Assembly (NCBI GenBank): GCA_030608765.1
Contig: JAUWDN010000023.1
Span: forward strand, 1-8,955
Length of the DNA: 8,955 nt
Source of the DNA: Promethearchaeota archaeon
GTDB taxonomy: Archaea > Asgardarchaeota > Lokiarchaeia > Sigynarchaeales > SOKP01
Direction: 5' to 3'
A program made the position numbers and the translations under genes. How positions within the stretch are numbered: the stretch's first letter is position 1; every line of letters begins with the position of its first letter. The notes below the pieces were generated by a model. That model ran no database searches. It was not told where the DNA came from and saw only the letters and a program-made list of their open reading frames with translations. Shown one piece after another: positions 1 to 5,777 of this stretch.

Positions 1-1
1 A

Positions 2-85
2 AGAAGTACAATAATTAACCCCGTAACGATTGCTCTGATAGTTATAGCGTTGATATTTAATGTATTGTGGTTCTTTTTTATCTAA
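2..85 (+). CDS. C-terminal end of an unidentified membrane protein (partial)
   Basis: Reading frame 2 is open from the window edge to a TAA at 83-85 and encodes 27 residues. The other two plus frames close early: frame 1 stops at 16-18 and frame 3 within the first dozen bases. After the polar start RSTIINP the residues are almost all hydrophobic (VTIALIVIALIF, then NVLWFFFI), which is one transmembrane helix ending at the C-terminus. The rest of the gene lies outside the window, so the family cannot be named. It is on the same strand as the GlpA-like gene, but a spacer of 157 nt separates them, so they are probably not co-transcribed. A random AT-rich stretch could also translate as hydrophobic, which limits confidence. 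Confidence 0.55.
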   Translation, partial: RSTIINPVTIALIVIALIFNVLWFFFI

Positions 86-100
86 TTCTGAATTTTAATA

Positions 101-129
101 AATAGGACATAAATAATTTTTTTCCTATT
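101..129 (+). terminator. Inverted repeat enclosing a T7 tract, possible terminator
   Basis: AATAGGA at 101-107 and TCCTATT at 123-129 are perfect 7-bp inverted copies separated by 15 nt. A run of seven T (117-123) lies in the loop and touches the 3' arm. It starts 16 nt after the stop of the partial membrane-protein gene. Archaeal termination depends mainly on T tracts, so the T run may be the working part. The inverted repeat may be fortuitous in such AT-rich DNA. Confidence 0.35.
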
Positions 130-230
130 CATCGACTTTACCACTTAGAAAATAGTTATGTTCTAAATAAATTTTAAAGATATAAGATGTTTTACTACAT
201 AAGCTATTTTATTTACTCATTAGAATTCAA

Positions 231-245
231 GAGGCATTTCCTTTG
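231..245 (+). promoter_or_regulatory. Shine-Dalgarno site and TTG start of the GlpA-like gene
   Basis: GAGG at 231-234 is followed after 8 nt by a TTG at 243-245. This TTG begins the canonical FAD-binding N-terminus (MIYDVIIIGGG), and no ATG or GTG lies in frame nearby upstream. The pairing of a good ribosome site with correct family N-terminus supports TTG as the true start. AT-rich blocks at about 162-187 (CTAAATAAATTTTAAA) and 207-215 (TTTTATTTA) are candidate TATA boxes for the operon promoter; I cannot choose between them. Confidence 0.6.
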
Positions 246-1712
246 ATCTACGATGTTATTATTATTGGTGGTGGTGTTGTTGGTTGTTGTATTGCTCGGA
301 CTTTATCAAAATTTGATCTTAATATCGCTTTATTAGAAAAAGAGGCTGATATTGCATCAGGTACCACTAAAGCTAATTCGGGCGTAGTACATGCTGGTTT
401 TGCTTCACCACGAGAATATGTAAAGCGAGATATGTGTATTACCGGAAATAAGTTGTATACTCAAGCTGTAGAGGAGCTCAACTTTCCTTTTCAAAGGATT
501 GGTTCTTTTGTGGTTGCTTTAGAAGATAACCAAATAAAGAAGCTTGAAGAACAGAGAAGACAAGGAATCCAAGACGGAGTTTCTGGCCTGGAAGTAATTT
601 TAGATAAGGAAAAAATAAAGTACATGGAACCAAATCTTACCGATGAAGTAGTTGGGGTATTACATGCGCCAACGGCAGGAATTGTCAGTCCTTATGAAAT
701 GACTTATGCGCTCGCTGAGAACGCTGCCACGAATGGCGTAAAATTCTTCAGAAATCAACGCGTAAGAAGAATTAATCACCAAAATTATACATTTACAATT
801 AAAACGAAGGAAAAAGAATTTGAAGCCAGCAATGTTATTAATGCAGCTGGCGTATACGGAGCGAAAATTTCAAAAATGGTAGGATTAGACTATTTCAGTA
901 TAATGCCAAGAAAAGGGGAATACATACTTTTTGATAGAAACGCTTTGCATTTAAACAAAATTCTATTTCCTACTCCAACTAAAGTTTCTAAAGGTATTTT
1001 AGTTTGTCCAACTGTAAGTGGGAATACATTTGTTGGACCTAACGCTCAAAATATTAGTGACAGAAAAGATTTTGCTACTACAGAAGCGGGATTAAAGGAA
1101 ATTTTGGAAGGAGGAAAGAAATTAGTTCCTAATTTGCCAGTTAGAGCATCTATTAGGAATTTTGCGGGTTTGAGGGCAGTACCGGACACTTACGATTTTA
1201 TTATTGACAATACTGATGTCTACGGCTTTATTAATGTAGTTGGTATTTTATCCCCTGGTCTGACATCTTGTTATGCTATTGCTGAACGAGTTGTTGATTT
1301 CTTAGAATTGTTGGGTGTAAATACAAAAATCAAAGAAGATTACAATCCAATACGCCCTAAACCTGAAAGGTTCAAAGACTTTTCTAAAAAAGAATTAGAT
1401 AAAAAAATCAAAGAAGATCCCGCCTGGGGAAGAATTATTTGTAGATGTGAAACTATTCCAGAAAAGGAAATTCTGAATGCCATTCATTCTCCTGTTGGAG
1501 CAAATACTTTGGATGGAATTAAATTTAGGTGTAGACCAGGAATGGGTAGGTGCCAAGGTGGATTTTGTAAACCGAGATTAATTGAAATTCTTTCAAGAGA
1601 ATTAAACATACCATATGAAGAAGTAGAGAAAATGGGAGAAGACACTAATTTTCTTGTCGCTAAAACCAAGGATGTTGTACTCAATAAGTTAGAGGGTGGC
1701 ATTAAAGAATGA
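243..1712 (+). CDS. glpA: GlpA-like FAD-dependent glycerol-3-phosphate dehydrogenase with C-terminal [2Fe-2S] BFD domain
   Basis: This is predicted to oxidise glycerol-3-phosphate to dihydroxyacetone phosphate using FAD, passing electrons to its partner subunits. Residues 4-14 form the Rossmann FAD motif (IIIGGGVVG), and the DAO-type oxidoreductase fold runs to about residue 355. TTKANSGVVHAG at 41-52 resembles the flavin-contact segment of GlpA-type enzymes. A BFD-like domain at about 398-450 supplies four cysteines in a C-X-C-X34-C-X4-C pattern (C400, C402, C437, C442) within GMGRCQGGFC, the usual [2Fe-2S] signature; C430 is extra. The length of 489 aa is normal for this family, whose members in anaerobic bacteria also sit beside a GlpB-like gene and DUF1667. 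It starts at TTG and overlaps the next gene by 4 nt (ATGA). Related enzymes act on hydroxyproline or 2-hydroxyglutarate, so the substrate is inferred from the operon. No glycerol kinase gene is adjacent. Confidence 0.85.
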   Translation: MIYDVIIIGGGVVGCCIARTLSKFDLNIALLEKEADIASGTTKANSGVVHAGFASPREYVKRDMCITGNKLYTQAVEELNFPFQRIGSFVVALEDNQIKKLEEQRRQGIQDGVSGLEVILDKEKIKYMEPNLTDEVVGVLHAPTAGIVSPYEMTYALAENAATNGVKFFRNQRVRRINHQNYTFTIKTKEKEFEASNVINAAGVYGAKISKMVGLDYFSIMPRKGEYILFDRNALHLNKILFPTPTKVSKGILVCPTVSGNTFVGPNAQNISDRKDFATTEAGLKEILEGGKKLVPNLPVRASIRNFAGLRAVPDTYDFIIDNTDVYGFINVVGILSPGLTSCYAIAERVVDFLELLGVNTKIKEDYNPIRPKPERFKDFSKKELDKKIKEDPAWGRIICRCETIPEKEILNAIHSPVGANTLDGIKFRCRPGMGRCQGGFCKPRLIEILSRELNIPYEEVEKMGEDTNFLVAKTKDVVLNKLEGGIKE

Positions 1713-3007
1713 AGAAATACAAAGCTGATGTTGTAGTAATTGGTGCAGGAGCAGGTGGATTAGCAGCGGCTATAGAAGTCAAAAAGGCGAATTTAAATGT
1801 ATTAATTATTGAAAGAGACAAGGAATTAGGGGGTATAACTTTACAATGCATTCATAATGGGTTTGGATTAAAAGAGTTTGAAGAAGAATTGACTGGTCCA
1901 GAATACGTCCAGAGGTTTATTAATCAGGTAGTAGATTTAAAAATCCCTTATTTATTAGATTCCATGGTAATTGAAATTACTAGAGAAAAAATAGTATATG
2001 CTGTCAATAATAAAGAAGGATTAATTGAAGTGGAAGCAAAAGCAATTATTTTAGCTATGGGTTGCAGAGAAAAAACCAGAGGAGCGATCAACATACCTGG
2101 TTTCCGTCCTGCTGGTATCTATACTGCTGGACAAGCTCAAAGATTTGTTAATATTGAAGGGTATTTACCGGGAAATTCTTACGTAATATTAGGAAGTGGA
2201 GATATCGGAATGATAATGGCTCGAAGATTGACTTGGGAAGGATGTAAAGTTAAAGCTGTTGTAGAAATTCAACCATATGTCAGTGGCTTGCTTCGAAATC
2301 AAGTTCAATGTTTAGAAGACTACGATATCCCCCTTATTACCAGTTATACTGTGACTAAGATTCATGGAAAAGATAGAATAAAAGGAGTAACTATCTCAAA
2401 AGTTGGTCGAAATTTTGATAGGATTATAGGTTCAGACAAATTTATTGAATGTGACACTCTATTATTATCTGTTGGCTTAATTCCTGAAAATGAATTAACT
2501 TTACAGGCAGGAGCTGAATTATCTAAAAATGGTGGTCCAATCGTAGACGAAAATTTAGAAACTACAATCGAAGGTATATTTGCTTGTGGAAATGTATTAC
2601 AAGTTCATGATTTAGTGGACATGGTTACTGTTGAAGCTAAAAGAGCCGGAAACAACGCAATAGAATACATCAATTCAAGATATGGCAAGGAATTAAAGAA
2701 GAAAGAAATTATTAAGTGTGTTGCGGGGGAAAATGTAAACTATGTAAAGCCTGATATTATCAATAAGCATGACGTTTCACAAGAGATCGTCTTTACTTTT
2801 AGAGTTAAATACCCCGATCGAAGAGTCTTAGTACAATTTAAAGACGAAAGTAATAATGTAATCTATAAAAGAAAAAAGATTTACGTCATCCCAAGCGAGA
2901 TGATTGAATTGAATTTGAACTTAGGAGAGACAAATATTAATCCAGCTTGCAAATCGATTACAATAGAAGTGATACCTCGACCAGAGGTGTTAATAGAGGA
3001 GGACTAA
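1709..3007 (+). CDS. GlpB-like FAD/NAD(P)-dependent oxidoreductase, partner of the GlpA-like subunit
   Basis: This is a pyridine-nucleotide-disulphide-type flavoprotein that probably takes electrons from the GlpA-like subunit and passes them to NAD or another acceptor. The N-terminal FAD motif is GAGAGG at 12-17. A second Rossmann motif for NAD(P), LGSGDIG, lies at 161-167. The second FAD contact, GIFACGN, lies at 289-295. LQCIHNGFG at 45-53 is typical of this family in glp-type operons; the single C47 is not a CXXC redox disulphide, so this is not a thioredoxin reductase. Residues from about 335 to 432 form an extra beta-rich C-terminal domain. The start ATG overlaps the preceding stop, with GAGGGTGG at 1692-1699 as a plausible ribosome site. 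Tight coupling implies an equimolar complex. It differs from the E. coli GlpB subunit in carrying its own NAD site, so I give no symbol. Confidence 0.8.
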   Translation: MKKYKADVVVIGAGAGGLAAAIEVKKANLNVLIIERDKELGGITLQCIHNGFGLKEFEEELTGPEYVQRFINQVVDLKIPYLLDSMVIEITREKIVYAVNNKEGLIEVEAKAIILAMGCREKTRGAINIPGFRPAGIYTAGQAQRFVNIEGYLPGNSYVILGSGDIGMIMARRLTWEGCKVKAVVEIQPYVSGLLRNQVQCLEDYDIPLITSYTVTKIHGKDRIKGVTISKVGRNFDRIIGSDKFIECDTLLLSVGLIPENELTLQAGAELSKNGGPIVDENLETTIEGIFACGNVLQVHDLVDMVTVEAKRAGNNAIEYINSRYGKELKKKEIIKCVAGENVNYVKPDIINKHDVSQEIVFTFRVKYPDRRVLVQFKDESNNVIYKRKKIYVIPSEMIELNLNLGETNINPACKSITIEVIPRPEVLIEED

Positions 3008-3013
3008 TTATGA

Positions 3014-3020
3014 GAGGAGG
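3014..3020 (+). promoter_or_regulatory. Strong Shine-Dalgarno site of the DUF1667 gene
   Basis: GAGGAGG lies 8 nt before the ATG at 3029. It fixes this ATG as the start rather than the nearby ATG at 3010, which is out of frame and terminates after eight codons. It is the best ribosome binding site in the window, which is consistent with internal translation on a polycistronic mRNA. Confidence 0.75.
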
Positions 3021-3028
3021 ATATAAGA

Positions 3029-3409
3029 ATGAATGAAAGCAGTGTAAGCGTTGTAAAAGTTATAAGATGCATTGTGTGTCCTACTGGCTGTCAAATACAA
3101 GCTATTTCAAAAGGCTCAGAGATCATTTTTGAAGGGTATACCTGCGAAAGAGGATTAGAATACGCACAACAAGAATATTTTGAACCCAAGAGAATCCTTA
3201 CAACTACAATTAGAGTTGAGAATGGATTATTACCATTGATCCCAGTAAGAGCAGATAAACCAATTCTCAAAGAGAAGTTAAGGGATGCGCTAAACGAGAT
3301 TGCGAAAGCCGTTGTAAAAGCACCAATAAAGATGGGGGACATTTTAATAGAAAACATTCTCGGATTAGAATCAAATGTAATTGCTAGCAGAGATTTAGCC
3401 GAAAAATAA
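3029..3409 (+). CDS. DUF1667 small cysteine-rich protein, probable Fe-S subunit of the glp-type complex
   Basis: A 126-residue protein with the DUF1667 signature: C14-IV-C17-PTG-C21 near the N-terminus and C39 in YTCERG, followed by a conserved-looking stretch YAQQEYFEPKRILTTTI. Four cysteines spaced C-X2-C-X3-C-X17-C would suit one [4Fe-4S] cluster, and the spacing recalls the N-terminal cluster motif of molybdopterin oxidoreductases; that comparison is mine. DUF1667 genes are known to follow GlpA-like and GlpB-like flavoprotein genes in anaerobes such as Thermotoga and clostridia. Here the gene starts 21 nt after the GlpB-like stop, so it is the third gene of the operon. The likely role is electron transfer or complex assembly; no enzymatic residues are apparent. 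The C-terminal half is helical and without cysteines. Confidence 0.85.
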   Translation: MNESSVSVVKVIRCIVCPTGCQIQAISKGSEIIFEGYTCERGLEYAQQEYFEPKRILTTTIRVENGLLPLIPVRADKPILKEKLRDALNEIAKAVVKAPIKMGDILIENILGLESNVIASRDLAEK

Positions 3410-3420
3410 TTTTGATATTA

Positions 3421-3428
3421 TTTTAATA
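3421..3428 (+). promoter_or_regulatory. TATA-like element of the phosphatase gene
   Basis: TTTTAATA is centred about 25 nt before the ATG at 3449. With the archaeal TATA-to-start-site distance this would begin the transcript at or next to the start codon, giving a leaderless mRNA. No Shine-Dalgarno sequence precedes the gene, in agreement. Because the whole spacer is AT-rich, the exact box is uncertain. Confidence 0.45.
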
Positions 3429-3448
3429 ATTACTGATAAAAGTTATTG

Positions 3449-3910
3449 ATGAACTTGGTTGAACTAGATCAAATCTATAAGGTGCATGAAAATTTATACA
3501 TTGGCGCATATTGGCCAAGGTTAAACTTTGAGAATTTTAAAAAGATTGGCATTACAGCAATCGTAAACTTAATGGAAGATAATTTTTATGATCCAACGGC
3601 CTTAGGATTTAATTACCTTTACAAAGGTTTTCCAGACGAATGGTATCCTCCCCATAGTTATCTAAAAGAAACCCTCTCTTTCATAGATCAACATATAAAG
3701 ACGGGAAAGGTTTTAGTTCATTGTGCAATGGGCATTTCTCGAAGTGGTGGCATTATCATAGCATGGCTTTTAAAAGAAAACCCAAATTGGAGCTGGAACG
3801 ATGCTTTAGAGTATGTTAGCAAATCGAGATTAGTTTTTCCTGCTGTTGAGATTAAAGAATCTATTCTCGATTATTTCGAATCTTTGGAGGAAAGGAGAAG
3901 AGATTTTTAG
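3449..3910 (+). CDS. Dual-specificity-type protein phosphatase
   Basis: A 153-residue single-domain cysteine phosphatase expected to remove phosphate from phosphotyrosine and phosphoserine/threonine. The P-loop HCAMGISRSG at 91-100 matches HCX5R(S/T), with nucleophile C92, arginine R98 and S99. D63 in GFPDEW, 29 residues earlier, is placed as the general acid. The N-terminal segment I-Y-K-V-H-E-N-L-Y-I-G, the strand ITAIVNLMED and the C-terminal P-A-V-E-I...FE helix follow the DSP fold. Length is that of a minimal catalytic domain with no extra targeting region. A TTG sits directly before the ATG (3446-3448); I prefer the ATG because the TATA-like box at 3421 points to it and no ribosome site favours the TTG. 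A small-molecule substrate such as a phosphoinositide or inositol phosphate cannot be excluded. It is 39 nt after the operon but probably transcribed separately. Confidence 0.88.
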   Translation: MNLVELDQIYKVHENLYIGAYWPRLNFENFKKIGITAIVNLMEDNFYDPTALGFNYLYKGFPDEWYPPHSYLKETLSFIDQHIKTGKVLVHCAMGISRSGGIIIAWLLKENPNWSWNDALEYVSKSRLVFPAVEIKESILDYFESLEERRRDF

Positions 3911-3927
3911 CTTCTTATAAAAAATAC

Positions 3928-3960
3928 TTTTTGTGGACTGAGTTTTATCTATTTTCCTTT
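3928..3960 (+). terminator. Cluster of T tracts after the phosphatase gene
   Basis: T5 at 3928-3932, T4 at 3943-3946 and TTTTCCTTT at 3952-3960 follow the stop at 3910 without a convincing hairpin. Repeated T runs on the sense strand are the usual archaeal termination signal. Confidence 0.4.
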
Positions 3961-3968
3961 AGCACAAG

Positions 3969-3978
3969 TTTATATTAA
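3969..3978 (+). promoter_or_regulatory. TATA-like element upstream of the two-helix membrane protein
   Basis: TTTATATTAA is the best TATA match in the spacer. A transcript beginning about 26 nt downstream would start near 4000, shortly before the TTG at 4009 and 27 nt before the ATG at 4027. It therefore does not decide between the two starts. Confidence 0.4.
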
Positions 3979-4008
3979 CCTTCTAACATTATTTAACTAA
4001 TATCTATA

Positions 4009-4308
4009 TTGAATAAAGAGCCAAGTATGTCTACTCAACATAGTGTTAAAAAAGAAAGGCAAAAAATATATTTTGATTGCATCTGTGGAGCAGTCTGCTC
4101 AATATCCGCTCTTATTGGTATTCTCTTTTTTACAAAAGGGAAAAGTCTATACTCTACCCAGTTCATAATAGGACTTTCTTTTTGGATTGGTTATTTAATA
4201 TTATCTCTATCCGTAATAGGATTAGGAATATTTACTTATTATCGAGAAAAAAATTTTGACTCTGAAGCAATTCCAAAAAAGAAATTAAGAGCACCTATGG
4301 TAGGATAA
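4009..4308 (+). CDS. Small two-helix membrane protein of unknown function
   Basis: I do not recognise the family. The 99-residue product has a charged N-terminus (residues 10-19 include KKERQK), a first membrane helix at about 23-41 containing three cysteines (C24, C26, C30), a short polar loop around FTKGKSLYST, and a second longer helix at about 51-77 ending in FTYYREKNF. The tail is basic (PKKKLRAP). By the positive-inside rule both ends face the cytoplasm. The start is uncertain: the TTG at 4009 has no ribosome site, while the ATG at 4027 (Met7) has AAAGAG at 4015-4020 six nt before it, which would give a 93-residue protein. Spacers with T tracts on both sides suggest a single-gene transcript. 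An overlapping 60-residue frame inside it is a shadow. Confidence 0.6.
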   Translation: MNKEPSMSTQHSVKKERQKIYFDCICGAVCSISALIGILFFTKGKSLYSTQFIIGLSFWIGYLILSLSVIGLGIFTYYREKNFDSEAIPKKKLRAPMVG

Positions 4309-4366
4309 TTTTCAAATCTTCGATTTTAAAACTCTTTCTGTATTTCTATTTTTCACATAAATTTTT
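4309..4366 (+). terminator. T-rich stretch after the two-helix membrane protein
   Basis: Sense-strand T runs at 4309-4312, 4324-4327, 4349-4353 and 4362-4366 follow the stop at 4308. No stable hairpin is evident. They may together serve as a diffuse archaeal terminator. Confidence 0.3.
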
Positions 4367-4384
4367 AATATCTGGCTAAGATCA

Positions 4385-4425
4385 TTTAATAAAAATATTA
4401 ATACAAGATAACAAAGAAAGAGGAG
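4385..4425 (+). promoter_or_regulatory. TATA-like box and Shine-Dalgarno site of the zinc-ribbon gene
   Basis: TTTAATAAAAATAT at 4385-4398 would place the transcript start near 4415. GAGGAG at 4420-4425 lies 8 nt before the ATG at 4434. This monocistronic-looking gene therefore has a short leader with a real ribosome site, unlike its leaderless-looking neighbours. Confidence 0.5.
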
Positions 4426-4433
4426 ATATTAAA

Positions 4434-4769
4434 ATGCCTGAATTTGAGGAAGATGTTTTAAGTCTACTAAGAAAAATTGATGAAAAACTTGATAAACTTT
4501 TGGGTGCGGACAGTTCAAAAGTAGAATCGCCTAAAACCGCAACTCCACCAGAGGATAAATATGTTAAACCTTCTGCCGTTGTTGAAAAACAGGAAGAAGA
4601 AGAGAAAGCCAAAGAAAAGCCCCCTGTTGAGGGGAGGCGTATCTGTCCAGCCTGTGGTGGGACCTCCTTTAACACAGAAGAAGATAAATCTCAAGTATTG
4701 TTCCAACAAGCAGGGATAAAAATCTTTGCGAAAAAATACATTTGCAGAAATTGCGGAACGGAAGCTTAA
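4434..4769 (+). CDS. Small protein with N-terminal helix, charged linker and C-terminal zinc ribbon
   Basis: The 111-residue protein has three parts. Residues 3-24 form an amphipathic helix with leucines at heptad-like spacing (VLSLLRKIDEKLDKLLG), suited to a small coiled coil. Residues 25-66 are a low-complexity linker rich in E, K and P, probably disordered. Residues 67-111 are a zinc ribbon with CPACG and CRNCG, ligands C71, C74, C104 and C107 (C-X2-C-X29-C-X2-C). The ribbon and its lead-in closely resemble the end of the gelsolin protein at 7782-8798, which suggests a shared module. The function is unknown: nucleic-acid binding or protein-protein adapter are both possible, and no catalytic residues are seen. 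No membrane segment or signal peptide is present. Confidence 0.8.
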   Translation: MPEFEEDVLSLLRKIDEKLDKLLGADSSKVESPKTATPPEDKYVKPSAVVEKQEEEEKAKEKPPVEGRRICPACGGTSFNTEEDKSQVLFQQAGIKIFAKKYICRNCGTEA

Positions 4770-4772
4770 ATC

Positions 4773-4780
4773 TTTTTTTT
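4773..4780 (+). terminator. T8 terminator of the zinc-ribbon gene
   Basis: Eight consecutive T begin 4 nt after the TAA at 4767-4769. This is a strong archaeal-type intrinsic termination signal; no hairpin is needed or seen. Confidence 0.6.
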
Positions 4781-5045
4781 ATTTATCTACGAAAATTTGA
4801 AAGAAATATTAGATTATCTCATATCTTAACCATGTTTCTTATACTAATCTATAAAAAGTCTAGAATTTCATCAAGATAGATTGCAATTGTTGTATTATAG
4901 CTTCAAATCTCCCTAAAGCTTGTAACACCTTAAAATTGAATTACACTCATGGATATCTAAAAGGAAATTTAAAATAATTCAATTATCTATTTACTCTTCG
5001 CATATAATATCAGTTTTTGTTTTTTACTAAATTGAGATAATAAAA
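4781..5045. other. AT-rich intergenic spacer with no recognisable gene
   Basis: The gap between the zinc-ribbon gene and the DUF106 gene is 317 nt, the longest in the window. I looked for tRNA-like cloverleaf arms, box C/D motifs, tandem repeats and short genes and found none I can support. The longest ATG-initiated plus frame noticed starts near 4832 and stops after 15 codons. No strong inverted repeat stands out. An unannotated small RNA cannot be excluded by eye. Confidence 0.5.
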
Positions 5046-5060
5046 TTTAATTAAAATTAT
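5046..5060 (+). promoter_or_regulatory. TATA-like element of the DUF106/EMC3-like gene
   Basis: TTTAATTAAAATTAT ends 27 nt before the ATG at 5087. Transcription would begin within about ten nt of the start codon. No Shine-Dalgarno sequence lies between, so a leaderless or very short-leader mRNA is likely. Confidence 0.4.
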
Positions 5061-5086
5061 GCTTTTCCTATATTAGTGATGGATTA

Positions 5087-5722
5087 ATGGCAAACGGAGA
5101 AATTATCATCCAAATTATGTTTATTACAATCGGAATGGTAGGTTTAAGTGAGCTTCTAAATAGGATCTTTGGTTTAAACATGGATACTGCGAGAGAAATA
5201 AGAGAAAAATCAAAAAACCTACAAGAACGAATGCGAACCGCAAGAAGTATTGGTGATCCTCAAGAAATGCTAGGACTCCAGCAAGAATCAATGGAATTAT
5301 CTAAACAAATGCTGAAAAAGCAAATGATTCCTTCTTGTGTAAGATGTGGTATTTTTATAGGGATATTTTCTATACTTGGAGCCATATACGTGGATCACGC
5401 AGAAGGTTTACTTCCTTTCCCAATTTTATTTGGAACTGGCTGGTTCACTGTTTACTTCTTATTTTCAATCACATTTAGTCTAATCTTCTACGGTTTTAAA
5501 AGGTTATATAGAAAATTAACTGGCAAAGAAGTTAAGAGAAGAGGAGGGTTAGGAGAACTCTTAGGGGGCTTATCTCCTCAAACAGGAGATCAAGAACAAA
5601 ATCTCCAGTTAACTAGGCCAATGCCTAATAATTTGATGCAAGGGGGCGTCGATGAAGATGTGCAAGAAAAAAAAGACGAACAACCTGAAGTTGATTCGTG
5701 GAAGGATCATATAAAAAAATAA
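5087..5722 (+). CDS. DUF106 (EMC3/TMCO1-like) Oxa1-superfamily membrane insertase
   Basis: This protein belongs to the archaeal DUF106 group, related to eukaryotic EMC3, TMCO1 and Get1 and to bacterial YidC, which insert membrane proteins with short translocated ends. The layout fits: an N-terminal membrane helix at about 5-24, a charged two-helix cytosolic coiled coil at about 32-80 (TAREIREKSKNLQERM, then the PQEM and QQESMELSKQMLKKQM stretch), a second membrane helix at about 84-103, a polar turn, and a third at about 112-136. The hydrophilic stretch between helices 1 and 2 is the expected ribosome-facing element. The C-terminal tail, about 140-211, is long, glycine-rich then acidic (DEDVQEKKDEQPEVD), and probably disordered; it may bind ribosome or partner. 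The following GtrA-like gene starts 55 nt later and is a possible co-transcribed neighbour. Confidence 0.82.
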   Translation: MANGEIIIQIMFITIGMVGLSELLNRIFGLNMDTAREIREKSKNLQERMRTARSIGDPQEMLGLQQESMELSKQMLKKQMIPSCVRCGIFIGIFSILGAIYVDHAEGLLPFPILFGTGWFTVYFLFSITFSLIFYGFKRLYRKLTGKEVKRRGGLGELLGGLSPQTGDQEQNLQLTRPMPNNLMQGGVDEDVQEKKDEQPEVDSWKDHIKK

Positions 5723-5740
5723 TTTAAATCGGAATAGTAG

Positions 5741-5769
5741 TTTTAACTGAATTTACTAATTTTAACTGA
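5741..5769 (+). repeat. Perfect 10-bp direct repeat just before the GtrA-like gene
   Basis: TTTTAACTGA occurs at 5741-5750 and again at 5760-5769, separated by 9 bp (ATTTACTAA) that itself could act as the TATA box, 20-27 nt before the ATG at 5778. Copies 19 bp apart, just under two helical turns, could be a dimeric regulator site. In AT-rich DNA this could also be chance. Confidence 0.4.
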
Positions 5770-5777
5770 TTCGAGCT

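Noticed and set aside
1484..1702. Minus-strand 72-codon frame inside the GlpA-like gene
   Set aside because: It lies wholly opposite the conserved BFD domain of a well supported gene and its translation resembles no protein; it is a shadow.
3091..3357. Minus-strand 88-codon frame opposite the DUF1667 gene
   Set aside because: The plus strand carries the conserved cysteine motif and a strong ribosome site; the minus frame is its antisense shadow.
4077..4259. 60-codon plus frame overlapping the two-helix membrane protein
   Set aside because: It is nested in another frame of the 4009-4308 gene, lacks a ribosome site and has a less coherent membrane pattern.
4382..4709. Two minus-strand frames (97 and 64 codons) opposite the zinc-ribbon gene
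   Set aside because: Both are antisense to a gene with an SD site and zinc-ribbon motif; their serine/leucine- and phenylalanine-rich composition is what antisense of E/K-rich codons gives.
4434..4769. Small zinc-ribbon protein as transcription factor S or RNA polymerase subunit M
   Set aside because: It has only one ribbon and lacks the acidic DE hairpin residues required in TFS; the N-terminal helix is also wrong.
4770..5086. Non-coding RNA or small gene in the longest intergenic gap
   Set aside because: No cloverleaf, box C/D motif, stable GC-rich stem or open frame longer than about 15 codons from an ATG could be found by eye.
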